Shown: piece after piece, positions 17,573 through 26,492 of the stretch | Numbering within the stretch: the first letter of the stretch is position 1 | Layout: every line of letters begins with the position of its first letter | Position numbers and translations under genes: made by a program | Notes under the pieces: generated by a model | Database searches by the model: none | The model's input: the letters and a program-made list of their open reading frames with translations, nothing else | Told to the model about the DNA's origin: nothing | NCBI RefSeq assembly: GCF_009176975.1 | Contig: NZ_WEZG01000019.1 | Location: forward strand, 1-47,372 | Origin: Aureimonas psammosilenae | GTDB taxonomy: Bacteria; Pseudomonadota; Alphaproteobacteria; Rhizobiales; Rhizobiaceae | Direction of reading: 5' to 3' | DNA length: 47,372 nucleotides

Positions 17573-19018
17573 ATGCGGATCGCGGTCGGCGGCATCCATA
17601 CCGAATGCAGCACCTATTCGCCGGTGCTGATGGAGGAGCAGGATTTTCGCGTGCTGAGGGGCGAGGAACTTTTGAGCTCGCCCTATTTCGCCTTTCTGCC
17701 GGCCGAGGGGGTGGAATGTCTGCCGCTTCTCCACGCGCGGGCGATCCCCGGCGGCCCGGTGTCGCGGGACGCGTACGAGGGTTTCAAGGCGGAGTTCCTT
17801 CAGCTTCTCCAGGCCGCCCTGCCGCTCGACGGGCTTTATCTCGCCATGCACGGCGCGATGAAGGTGGACGGCATGGACGACGCCGAAGGGGACTGGATCG
17901 AGGCGGCGCGGCGCGTCGTCGGGCCGCACTGCCCGGTGGCGGCGAGCTACGATCTCCACGGCAATGTCAGCGACAGGGTGGTCGATCATCTCGACATCTT
18001 CGCCGCCTATCGCACCGCCCCGCATATCGATGTCCGCGCCACGATGGAGCGCGCCTGGGCGATGCTCCTTCGCACCTTGCGCGAAGGGCTGAAGCCCGGC
18101 ATCGCCTTCGCGCCGGTGCCGGTGCTTCTGCCGGGCGAATGCACCTCCACCGAAGATGAGCCCGCCAAAGGGCTTTATGCGGCATTGCCGCCGGTCGACG
18201 CGCGGGACGGCATTCTCGATGCCAACCTGATGATCGGCTATGTCTGGGCCGACGAGCCGCGCGCCACCGCCGCCGCCGTGGTGACGGGGCTCGACGCGCA
18301 GGCCGCCAGCCAAGCCGCCGAGGAGATCGCCGCCGCTTATTGGAACGCGCGCGAGGACTTCGCCTTCGGCCCGGTCACCGGACCGCTGAAGGAGATGCTC
18401 GGGGTGGCGGCCGAGACGCAAACGCGGCCGATCATCCTCGCCGATTCCGGCGACAACCCGACCGGCGGGGGCGTCGGCGACCGGGCCGGTGTTCTCCGGG
18501 CGCTTCTGGCGATGGAATGGCGTGACGCGCTTCTCGCCGGCATCGCCGACCGGCCGGCCGTCGAAACCGCCTTCGCGGCGGGCGAGGGGGCGACCGTTCT
18601 TCTTCGGATCGGCGGCAGCCTCGACCCGGCCTCGGTGCCGTTCGAGGGTGAGGCCGAAATCCTGCGCCTCGTGGATCCCGGCGCGCCGGCCGAGCGCCAA
18701 GTCGTGGTGCGGGTCGGCGGGGTCACCGTGGTTCTCGCCGCGCGCCGCCGCCCTTATCACGACCTCGCCGATTTCCACCGGCTCGGCCTCGATCCGAAGA
18801 CCGTGCGCCTTCTCGTGGTGAAATCCGGCTACCTGTCGCCGGAACTCGCTCCCATCGCCCATCCCAACCTGATGGCGCTGACGGACGGTGTGGTGAACCA
18901 GGACATTCCGCGCCTCGCCAACCTTCGGCGCGAGGGCGCGAAATTTCCCTTCCGCCGCGACTTCTCCTTCATGCCCAAAGCTCGCCTTTCGGCGCGCTGG
19001 GCGGCAAAAGCGGACTGA
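17573..19018 (+). CDS. M81 family (MlrC-like) metallopeptidase, copy 1
   Basis: A 481-residue protein of the M81 family, named for MlrC from microcystin degradation. It begins Met-Arg-Ile-Ala-Val-Gly-Gly-Ile-His-Thr-Glu and contains Leu-Ala-Met-His-Gly-Ala-Met near residue 95, Asp-Leu-His-Gly-Asn near residue 128 (candidate metal ligands) and a Gly-Asp-Asn-Pro-Thr-Gly-Gly-Gly segment near residue 294. A GTG at 17561, overlapping the GH20 stop, is an alternative start, so it is coupled to the hexosaminidase gene. Known members hydrolyse amide or lactam bonds in small molecules. In this locus the substrate may be an amino-sugar or peptide conjugate, which is inference. Confidence 0.85.
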   Translation: MRIAVGGIHTECSTYSPVLMEEQDFRVLRGEELLSSPYFAFLPAEGVECLPLLHARAIPGGPVSRDAYEGFKAEFLQLLQAALPLDGLYLAMHGAMKVDGMDDAEGDWIEAARRVVGPHCPVAASYDLHGNVSDRVVDHLDIFAAYRTAPHIDVRATMERAWAMLLRTLREGLKPGIAFAPVPVLLPGECTSTEDEPAKGLYAALPPVDARDGILDANLMIGYVWADEPRATAAAVVTGLDAQAASQAAEEIAAAYWNAREDFAFGPVTGPLKEMLGVAAETQTRPIILADSGDNPTGGGVGDRAGVLRALLAMEWRDALLAGIADRPAVETAFAAGEGATVLLRIGGSLDPASVPFEGEAEILRLVDPGAPAERQVVVRVGGVTVVLAARRRPYHDLADFHRLGLDPKTVRLLVVKSGYLSPELAPIAHPNLMALTDGVVNQDIPRLANLRREGAKFPFRRDFSFMPKARLSARWAAKAD

Positions 19019-19051
19019 CCGCCGGGGCCGGCAGTCCAGCCGGCCTCGCTC

Positions 19052-20269
19052 ATGCTTGAAAGCCTTTCCATGTCCGCGCTCGGCGCTCCCCTTCGCGACC
19101 CGGTGATCCGGGCCAGCATGCTGACGATCTTCTTTTTCGGCTTTTCGGGCGCGGCGACCGTGCCCTATCAGTCCGTGATCGGGGTGCGCGAACTGGGACT
19201 CGGCGACAGCTACTACGCCGCCCTGATCCTTCTCGCCGCGACGGTGAATGTCTGCGTCAGCGTCGCGGTCGGCGCGCTTGCCGACCGGATCGGGCGCTAC
19301 CGGTCCTTGATGCTCGTCGTGACCCTGTTCGGCGTCACCGGCTATGGCGCGGTGTTCTGGCTGCCGTCCAAGGCGAGCTTCGTTCTGGCGGTGCTTCTGC
19401 TTCTTCCCGTCTACAATTCGGTGAACGCGCTTCTTTTCGCCAATGTCCGGAGCGTCGCCAACCGCATGGAAGGAAGCGACGCGGGGGCGGTGAACTCGGC
19501 CGCGCGCGCCATGATCTCGCTTTCCTGGGTGCTGGTTCCCGGCATCGTCGCCTTTGCACTCGCCGGCCGCGACACGATGCTACCGGCTTATCTTTTCGCC
19601 AGCGCGGCGGCTTTCGCTTGCGTGCTGCTCGTTCTCTTCCTGCTGCCGCCCGAGCGGCCGGGCGGGCCTTCGGCCGCCATTCCCTTGGCCGACCGTCTGC
19701 CCTTTCAGGTCGCGATGTCGCCCAAGCGCCTCGTGCGGATTCTAGCGGTCGCCATGCTGTCTTCCATGGTTCATGCCAGCGACCAGACCCTGCCCTTGAT
19801 CCTGACAGGCCAGGCGGGCGGCGCGATGACCGATATCGGCATGGTGGTCGGCGGCATCGCGGCCCTGGAGGTCGTTCTGATCTTCTTCTGGGCGCGCGTT
19901 CAATCACGCATCGGCAGCGTCCCCGCGCTCGCCGCCGGGGCGGTGATCTATGTCGCCTATCTGGCCACGCTGGGTTTCGCCTCGCAGCCTTGGCACGTTT
20001 ATCTCCTCGCCGTGCCGGCGGCGGTGGGCGCGGCGGCCCTAATCAGCCTGCCGATCACCTATCTCCAGGATCTCATCCGCGAGCGGCCGGGCCTCGGCAG
20101 TTCGCTGATCTCGGTGAACTTCTTTCTGAGCGCCGGCATCTGCGCCTGCATCTTCGCGCTCGGCACCTCCATTGCCGGTTATGCCGGCGCCGCGCGCCTT
20201 GGCGCGGCCATGGGCGTGTCCGGTCTCGCGCTGCTTCTGTTTCTCGAAAGACGGAGCCTTTCCCGGTGA
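19052..20269 (+). CDS. MFS transporter (sugar efflux-like)
   Basis: A 405-residue protein with about 12 hydrophobic segments in two halves of six. The loop after helix 2 has Ala-Asp-Arg-Ile-Gly-Arg-Tyr-Arg (MFS signature) near residue 75. The overall pattern resembles SetA-type sugar efflux carriers. The start could also be the ATG at 19070. It lies between the two M81 genes with short spacers (33 bp and 17 bp), so it is probably cotranscribed and moves the M81 substrate or product. Confidence 0.82.
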   Translation: MLESLSMSALGAPLRDPVIRASMLTIFFFGFSGAATVPYQSVIGVRELGLGDSYYAALILLAATVNVCVSVAVGALADRIGRYRSLMLVVTLFGVTGYGAVFWLPSKASFVLAVLLLLPVYNSVNALLFANVRSVANRMEGSDAGAVNSAARAMISLSWVLVPGIVAFALAGRDTMLPAYLFASAAAFACVLLVLFLLPPERPGGPSAAIPLADRLPFQVAMSPKRLVRILAVAMLSSMVHASDQTLPLILTGQAGGAMTDIGMVVGGIAALEVVLIFFWARVQSRIGSVPALAAGAVIYVAYLATLGFASQPWHVYLLAVPAAVGAAALISLPITYLQDLIRERPGLGSSLISVNFFLSAGICACIFALGTSIAGYAGAARLGAAMGVSGLALLLFLERRSLSR

Positions 20270-20286
20270 CCCGTCGAAGCGATCCC

Positions 20287-21771
20287 ATGCGAATCTTCAC
20301 CGCCTCGCTCGCCACCGAAACCAACACCTTCTCGCCGGTGCCGACCGACATGCACGCCTTCGAGGCGGCCTTCTTCGCCCGGCCCGGCGAACATCCGGAC
20401 AGGCCGACGCTCTGCTCCTCGCCGGTGCCGATCCTGCGCCGTCGCGGGCGGGCGGAAGGCTTCACCGTGATCGAGGGCACGTCCTGCTGGGCCGAGCCCG
20501 CCGGCCTCATCCAGCGCCAAACCTACGAGACCCTGCGCGACACGATCCTCGCCGAGCTCCAGGCCGCGCTGCCGGTGGATGGCGTCGTGCTCGGCCTCCA
20601 CGGCGCGATGGTGGCGCAGGGCTATGACGACCCAGAAGGCGATCTACTCCAACGCATCCGCGCGATCGTCGGGCCGGATGTGCTTGTCGCCGCGGAGTTC
20701 GACCCGCATTCGCACCTGACGCCCCTGCGTGTCGCGCAGCTCGACCTGATGGCGGCATTCCTCGAATTTCCGCATACGGATTTCGAGGAGCGCGGCGAGC
20801 ATGTGGTGGATCTTTCGCTGCGCGCGATCCGGGGCGAGATCGATCCCGCGATCTCCACCTTCGATTGCCGGATGATCACGATCTATCCAACGAGCCGCGA
20901 ACCGATGCGCTCCTTCGTGGACCGCTTGAAGGCCTTGGAAGGCATGAACGGCGTCCTGTCGATTTCCGTGATCCACGGCTTCATGGCCGGCGACGTGCCG
21001 GAGATGGGCACGCGGATCGTCGTCGTGACGGACAGCGACAAGACGATGGGCGACGCGCTGGCGCGGACGCTCGGCCATGAGCTTTACGGGATGCGCCGCG
21101 AAACGGCGATGCCGATGCTGGATACGGAGACCGGCCTCGATGAGGCGCGCCGCCTTCGCGCGGCCCGGCCGGACAAGCCGGTGGTTCTGGCCGATGTCTG
21201 GGACAATCCGGGCGGCGGTGTCGCGGGCGACGGGACGCACATCCTGCGCCATATCCTCCTTCGCGGCGACATGGGCTCGGTGGCGCTCGCCACGATCTGG
21301 GACCCGGTGGCCGTCTCCTTCTGCCACGCGGCGGGGGAGGGGGCGGAGATCGACCTTCGCTTCGGCGGTAAGTCCGGCCCGCATGGCGGCGAGCCGATCG
21401 ACGCGCGGGTGAAGGTGCTCCACGTCGCAGATGCGGGCTGGCAGAGCTTCCGGGCAAGCCGCGTGACGCTCGGGCGCGCCGCCACCATCCGCCTCGTCGG
21501 CACGGAGGTGGACGTCGTCCTCATCACCAGCCGCACCCAGACCTACGAGCCGGACATCTTCTCCAACATGGGCGTCGACTTCATGCGGAAAGACCTTCTC
21601 TTGGTGAAGTCCACCAATCACTTCCACGCCGGCTTCGCGCCGGTGGCGAGCGAGATCCTTTATGTCGCCGCGCCGACCAGCTACCCGACCGACCCCGCGA
21701 CCACGCCCTATGCCAAGGCGAGCCTCGCGCTATGGCCGCGCGTGCCCGACCCGCTCGGCCTCGACGCTTGA
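20287..21771 (+). CDS. M81 family (MlrC-like) metallopeptidase, copy 2
   Basis: A 494-residue M81 protein from the ATG at 20287; the open frame runs upstream to 19618 inside the MFS gene, but that part is a shadow. It starts Met-Arg-Ile-Phe-Thr-Ala-Ser-Leu-Ala-Thr-Glu-Thr-Asn-Thr. It has Leu-His-Gly-Ala-Met near residue 103, Phe-Asp-Pro-His-Ser-His near residue 139 and Asp-Asn-Pro-Gly-Gly-Gly-Val near residue 307. It is clearly paralogous to, but diverged from, the copy at 17573. The two may have distinct substrates or form a heteromer. It ends the operon. Confidence 0.85.
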   Translation: MRIFTASLATETNTFSPVPTDMHAFEAAFFARPGEHPDRPTLCSSPVPILRRRGRAEGFTVIEGTSCWAEPAGLIQRQTYETLRDTILAELQAALPVDGVVLGLHGAMVAQGYDDPEGDLLQRIRAIVGPDVLVAAEFDPHSHLTPLRVAQLDLMAAFLEFPHTDFEERGEHVVDLSLRAIRGEIDPAISTFDCRMITIYPTSREPMRSFVDRLKALEGMNGVLSISVIHGFMAGDVPEMGTRIVVVTDSDKTMGDALARTLGHELYGMRRETAMPMLDTETGLDEARRLRAARPDKPVVLADVWDNPGGGVAGDGTHILRHILLRGDMGSVALATIWDPVAVSFCHAAGEGAEIDLRFGGKSGPHGGEPIDARVKVLHVADAGWQSFRASRVTLGRAATIRLVGTEVDVVLITSRTQTYEPDIFSNMGVDFMRKDLLLVKSTNHFHAGFAPVASEILYVAAPTSYPTDPATTPYAKASLALWPRVPDPLGLDA

Positions 21772-21783
21772 TCCGTCACGGCC

Positions 21784-22461
21784 TTACTGGAGGAACGGGC
21801 CGCCGTCCGGGAAGCTGTCGCGCGCGACGGCCATCTCGGTGATGGCGATCAGGGTCTCGGCCCGCGTTTTCAGGTCGCTCGCTTCCAGAAGCGCCTGCTT
21901 CTCGGCCGGCCCATAGGGCGACATCATGCAGAGCGCGTTGACGAGCGTGCCGTTGGACGCCTTGCCGACGCTTTCCCAGTCCGCTTCCATCTGGTTGACT
22001 TCGAGATAAAGTTTGAAGGCCTTCAAAAGCCCTTCGCGGTCGACTTCCTCCGCTTCGGCTTCCTGATCGAGATCGGTGATGAAGGCGCCGATGCGGCATG
22101 TGCGGTAGGGCTCGGTGGACGCCACCTCTTCCAGGACGCGAAAGCGCGCGATCCCCTGAAGGTTGATGAGATAGCGCCCGTCGCCGCTTTCCGCGAAGGA
22201 GGTGATTCTTCCCAGGCAACCGATCTTGCATATCGCCGGTTCGCCATCGCCGAGGAGTTCCCCGTCGAAGCTCGGCTGGATGATGCCGATGACGCGATCG
22301 CCCGCGATCGCATCGTCGATCATGGCGAGGTAGCGCGGCTCGAAGATGTTCAGCGGCATTTGCCCGCCCGGAAGGAGCAGGGCGCCTTCCAGGGGAAAGA
22401 TCGGAACGAGCGAAGGAATATCCGCTTCCGAACGATAATTCGCATTGCCGACGCCAACCAA
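21784..22461 (-). CDS. Lon substrate-binding (LON) domain protein
   Basis: About 225 residues. The best start is the TTG at 22461, because GAGGAGG lies 8 bp upstream and the protein then begins at the conserved region; the frame extends to 22533. It contains Ile-Phe-Pro-Leu-Glu-Gly-Ala-Leu-Leu-Leu-Pro-Gly followed by Asn-Ile-Phe-Glu-Pro-Arg-Tyr, the hallmark of the Lon N-terminal (PUA-like) domain. No AAA+ or protease domain follows. Such stand-alone LON proteins are common in alphaproteobacteria, usually next to a thioredoxin-TPR gene as here. The function is undefined, perhaps in protein quality control. Confidence 0.87.
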   Translation of the reverse strand: MVGVGNANYRSEADIPSLVPIFPLEGALLLPGGQMPLNIFEPRYLAMIDDAIAGDRVIGIIQPSFDGELLGDGEPAICKIGCLGRITSFAESGDGRYLINLQGIARFRVLEEVASTEPYRTCRIGAFITDLDQEAEAEEVDREGLLKAFKLYLEVNQMEADWESVGKASNGTLVNALCMMSPYGPAEKQALLEASDLKTRAETLIAITEMAVARDSFPDGGPFLQ

Positions 22462-22564
22462 GATCCGCACCTCCTCGTGGTGGTTGCATCTGGGGCCGGG
22501 TAAAGCGAACTCAAGACTTCGCCGCCGCGGCATTTGCCCGATGTTCGAGGAAGTGATGGGCTTG

Positions 22565-22616
22565 AGAGCCTGTTCGATAACTCGCCGGCGGAGAGCCGGC
22601 TCGTCGAACAGGCTCT
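22565..22616. repeat. strong inverted repeat / hairpin after the thioredoxin gene
   Basis: Perfect 13-bp arms, AGAGCCTGTTCGA at 22565 and its complement ending at 22616, enclose a second pair of GCCGGC arms. The hairpin includes the stop codon region of the thioredoxin gene (minus strand). It has no T-run, so it may be a factor-dependent terminator, an mRNA-stabilising stem or a REP/IS-end relic. Confidence 0.75.
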
Positions 22617-23580
22617 AGGAGAACAGAAGCGTCGACAGGCGGCGGCGTGCATCCTTCGTGGCCGGTTCGGTCGGGCCCCAGACATCGAAGAATTCCAGAA
22701 GCTTGCGCCGCGCGCCGTCCTCGTTCCAGGTGCGGTCGCGCTTTACGATCTCCAGAAGCTGCCCGGCGGCCTCGTCGCGCTTGCCGGTCGCCTGCGCGAT
22801 CAAGGCGAGATCGAAGCGCGCCTGGTGGTCGGCCGGGTCGGCCTCCAGCCGGCGCTGGAGCGCGGCGGGGTCGCCGATGCCGGCGATCTCCGTGTGGAGC
22901 TTCAGCTTGGTGCGGATGGCGGCGAGCGCCGGATCGGACTGCTTTTCGGCGGGAACGCGCTCCAGAATGGCCTCGGCGCGCTCTCCATCGCCGAGCGCCA
23001 GATAGCATTCCGCCATGCCGGCCAAGGCACCCACATGGGCGGGGTCTTCCTGAAGAACGGCGGCTAAGAGCTGAGCCGCTTCCTGCAGGTTGCCCTCGGT
23101 GAGAAGGGCCTGGGCGTCCTCCATGGCCGCCGCGATCGGGTCGCCGCCGGCCGCGCCGCCCGTCAACCGCTCGATGAATGCCGTGACCTCGCTTTCGGGA
23201 AGCGCGCCCATGAAGCCGTCCACCGGCTGGCCGTTCACGAAGGCGAAGACGGCGGGAATGGAGCGCACGCCGAGCTGGCCGGCGATGGAGGGGTGCTCGT
23301 CGATATTCATCTTGGCGAGCTTCACGCGCCCGCCCGCCGCCGCGACCGCGCGCTCCAGAATCGGCGTCAACTGCTTGCACGGCCCGCACCAGGGGGCCCA
23401 GAAATCCACCAGAACCGGCTGGGTGCGCGACGCGACGACGACATCCTGCGAGAATGAAGCGGTGGTGACGTCCTTGATGACATCCCCCAGTGCGCCCGAG
23501 TCGGCCGGGGCGGAACCTTGCGACCGGGGCGCGGGCGCGGCTGAAGCGCCGAATGCCGAACCGAACAAACCGTTGCTCAA
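22615..23580 (-). CDS. thioredoxin-TPR chaperone (CnoX/YbbN-like)
   Basis: A 321-residue protein from the TTG at 23580, chosen because AAGGAGGG lies 5 bp upstream; the frame continues to 23619 inside the neighbouring gene. A thioredoxin domain (residues about 35-145) holds Ala-Pro-Trp-Cys-Gly-Pro-Cys-Lys near residue 64, so unlike E. coli YbbN both redox cysteines are present. The remaining half is tetratricopeptide-like helices ending in the YbbN C-terminal region (Arg-Arg-Lys-Leu-Leu-Glu-Phe-Phe-Asp). Known relatives hold oxidised proteins as a chaperedoxin. It starts 1 bp after the ProX-like stop codon, indicating one operon. Confidence 0.9.
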   Translation of the reverse strand: MSNGLFGSAFGASAAPAPRSQGSAPADSGALGDVIKDVTTASFSQDVVVASRTQPVLVDFWAPWCGPCKQLTPILERAVAAAGGRVKLAKMNIDEHPSIAGQLGVRSIPAVFAFVNGQPVDGFMGALPESEVTAFIERLTGGAAGGDPIAAAMEDAQALLTEGNLQEAAQLLAAVLQEDPAHVGALAGMAECYLALGDGERAEAILERVPAEKQSDPALAAIRTKLKLHTEIAGIGDPAALQRRLEADPADHQARFDLALIAQATGKRDEAAGQLLEIVKRDRTWNEDGARRKLLEFFDVWGPTEPATKDARRRLSTLLFS

Positions 23581-23581
23581 C

Positions 23582-24130
23582 TCATCCCTCCTTCTGGTCC
23601 GCCGAAAGGCCCGGCGCACTTTCCTTCACCATAGCTTCGAGCGGCACGATCAGCGGTTGATGCCCCGTGGCCTCGAAGAACCGCAGAAGATCGTCCCGCC
23701 CGATCGTGGTCGTGGCGGTGTTCACCAGCGGATGGCAGTTCACCATATCGTGCAGGAGGAGTTGCTCATCAAGCACGAGCGTCACCGCGTGGGCCTCGTC
23801 GTTGAGAACCGCGAAAGCGGTCACCGAGCCGGGCTCGACGCCGATGAGTTCCAGCATCCGCGCGGCATCCACGAAGGACAAGCGGCCCGACGCGCCGATC
23901 GTCTGGTGCAGGGTCTTCAGATCCACCGCCCGGCTTTCCTCGGCGACGACAAGGAAGATGCGGCCCTTCTTGTCCTTCAAGAGAAGGTTCTTGGTGTGCC
24001 CGCCTCCGATACGGCCGCGGAGCGCCTGCGATTCCTCCACCGTGAAAAGGGGAGGATGGTCGCTCGTTTCCGTTCGAATGCTGAGTTTTTCCAGAAAGGC
24101 GAAGAGATCGTCGCGTGTTCGGACTGTCAT
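23582..24130 (-). CDS. YbaK/ProX-type aminoacyl-tRNA editing protein
   Basis: A 182-residue protein from the ATG at 24130 with AAAGGAG 6 bp upstream; the longer frame to 24229 is unlikely. It has the YbaK/EbsC fold: His-Thr-Lys-Asn-Leu-Leu-Leu-Lys-Asp near residue 45 with the key Lys, a central Gly-Val-Glu-Pro-Gly-Ser-Val-Thr-Ala segment near residue 97, and a C-terminal His-Pro-Leu-Val-Asn region near residue 133. It is of the ProX type and probably hydrolyses misacylated Ala-tRNA(Pro) or a related species. First gene of a minus-strand operon with the thioredoxin gene. Confidence 0.88.
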   Translation of the reverse strand: MTVRTRDDLFAFLEKLSIRTETSDHPPLFTVEESQALRGRIGGGHTKNLLLKDKKGRIFLVVAEESRAVDLKTLHQTIGASGRLSFVDAARMLELIGVEPGSVTAFAVLNDEAHAVTLVLDEQLLLHDMVNCHPLVNTATTTIGRDDLLRFFEATGHQPLIVPLEAMVKESAPGLSADQKEG

Positions 24131-24355
24131 GCCACTCCTTTCGCGCCAACCGGGCGGGCCGCGAGCCTTCGAGAACTTGAGGGCCCCGCTGTAGGCTCGC
24201 CCTCCGCCAACGGCAAGCCGGAGGTCCATGAAGCGGGGCGCAGCGGGCGCGAAGCAGGAAAGTGGAACGAGCCCTCAGAAACCCGCTTGCATTCCCGATC
24301 TGCCTCGTTCATATAGCCGCCATCCGCAGCGCAGACAGCGTCTTGCGGGGAGCGG

Positions 24356-24430
24356 GCGGGCGTAGCTCAGGGGTAGAGCACAACCTTGCCAAGGTTGGGG
24401 TCGTGGGTTCGAATCCCATCGCCCGCTCCA
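24356..24430 (+). tRNA. tRNA-Gly (anticodon GCC)
   Basis: A 75-nt cloverleaf with the 7-bp acceptor stem GCGGGCG/CGCCCGC. The D arm is GCTC-loop-GAGC, the anticodon stem CAACC/GGTTG has GCC at 24388-24390, the T arm has GGTTCGAATCC, and the encoded CCA ends at 24430. All canonical positions are present, so it is a functional gene. It marks the boundary between housekeeping genes and the RNA-repair region. Confidence 0.97.
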
Positions 24431-24662
24431 ATTCGCACTAATTCGCTGATCTGCGACAGGCTGCGGCCGAGGATATCCCTTCTACGTTTCGGTAAGTGGG
24501 TGCCAGGGTCGGGGTCGGAGGTTTGATCCGTGCGGGCCGTGCATTCGGCTATGACTCGGAAGCTTTACACGCACACGCAAGTAGGCGACCGTGAACGGCG
24601 CTTGCGTTTCCCGCTCAGTTGCTCGCCGCGGGCGGATGGGTTTCCCTGGACGCCTTGCGACA

Positions 24663-26282
<1,620 letters not shown>

Positions 26283-26299
26283 CGATGCTCCAGAATTAT

Positions 26300-26329
26300 C
26301 GTCTCTTATATTTAAAGATAAGTGAGACG
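26300..26329. promoter_or_regulatory. palindrome in the rtcR-rsr divergent region (possible RtcR site)
   Basis: CTTAT and ATAAG flank an 8-bp AT-rich centre, and the dyad is extended outward by CGTCT on the left and AGACG on the right, with a 2-nt offset. It lies 18 bp before rtcR and about 115 bp upstream of the sigma-54 -24 box, a usual distance for an upstream activating sequence. Binding by RtcR is inferred, not shown. Confidence 0.45.
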
Positions 26330-26444
26330 GTCATGGTGTGTCGAGACGTTAGAAACGGACCACCACCGGTTCGATTTATATTCGCGGGAAATCACAATGG
26401 TTTAGAGAGAATCTTCGCCCGTTCGGCATCTATCGCGGACGTTC

Positions 26445-26460
26445 TGGCACGGGGCTTGAA
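26445..26460 (+). promoter_or_regulatory. sigma-54 promoter of rsr-Y RNA-rtcB
   Basis: TGGCAC (26445-26450), 5 bp, then TTGAA (26456-26460) matches the -24/-12 layout TGGCAC-N5-TTGCA/T with one change in the -12 box. Transcription would begin near 26470, leaving a short leader before the rsr ATG at 26493. The leader region has a 6-bp dyad (TGGCAC at 26468, GTGCCA at 26485) over the ribosome site AGAGG. The match fits the divergent rtcR gene. Confidence 0.75.
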
Positions 26461-26492
26461 AGGGAGTTGGCACGAACCGAAGAGGTGCCATC

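Noticed and set aside
26468-26482. A second sigma-54 promoter (TGGCACG at 26468)
   Set aside because: No TTGC-like -12 box at the right distance; it overlaps the predicted start site and forms a dyad with GTGCCA at 26485.
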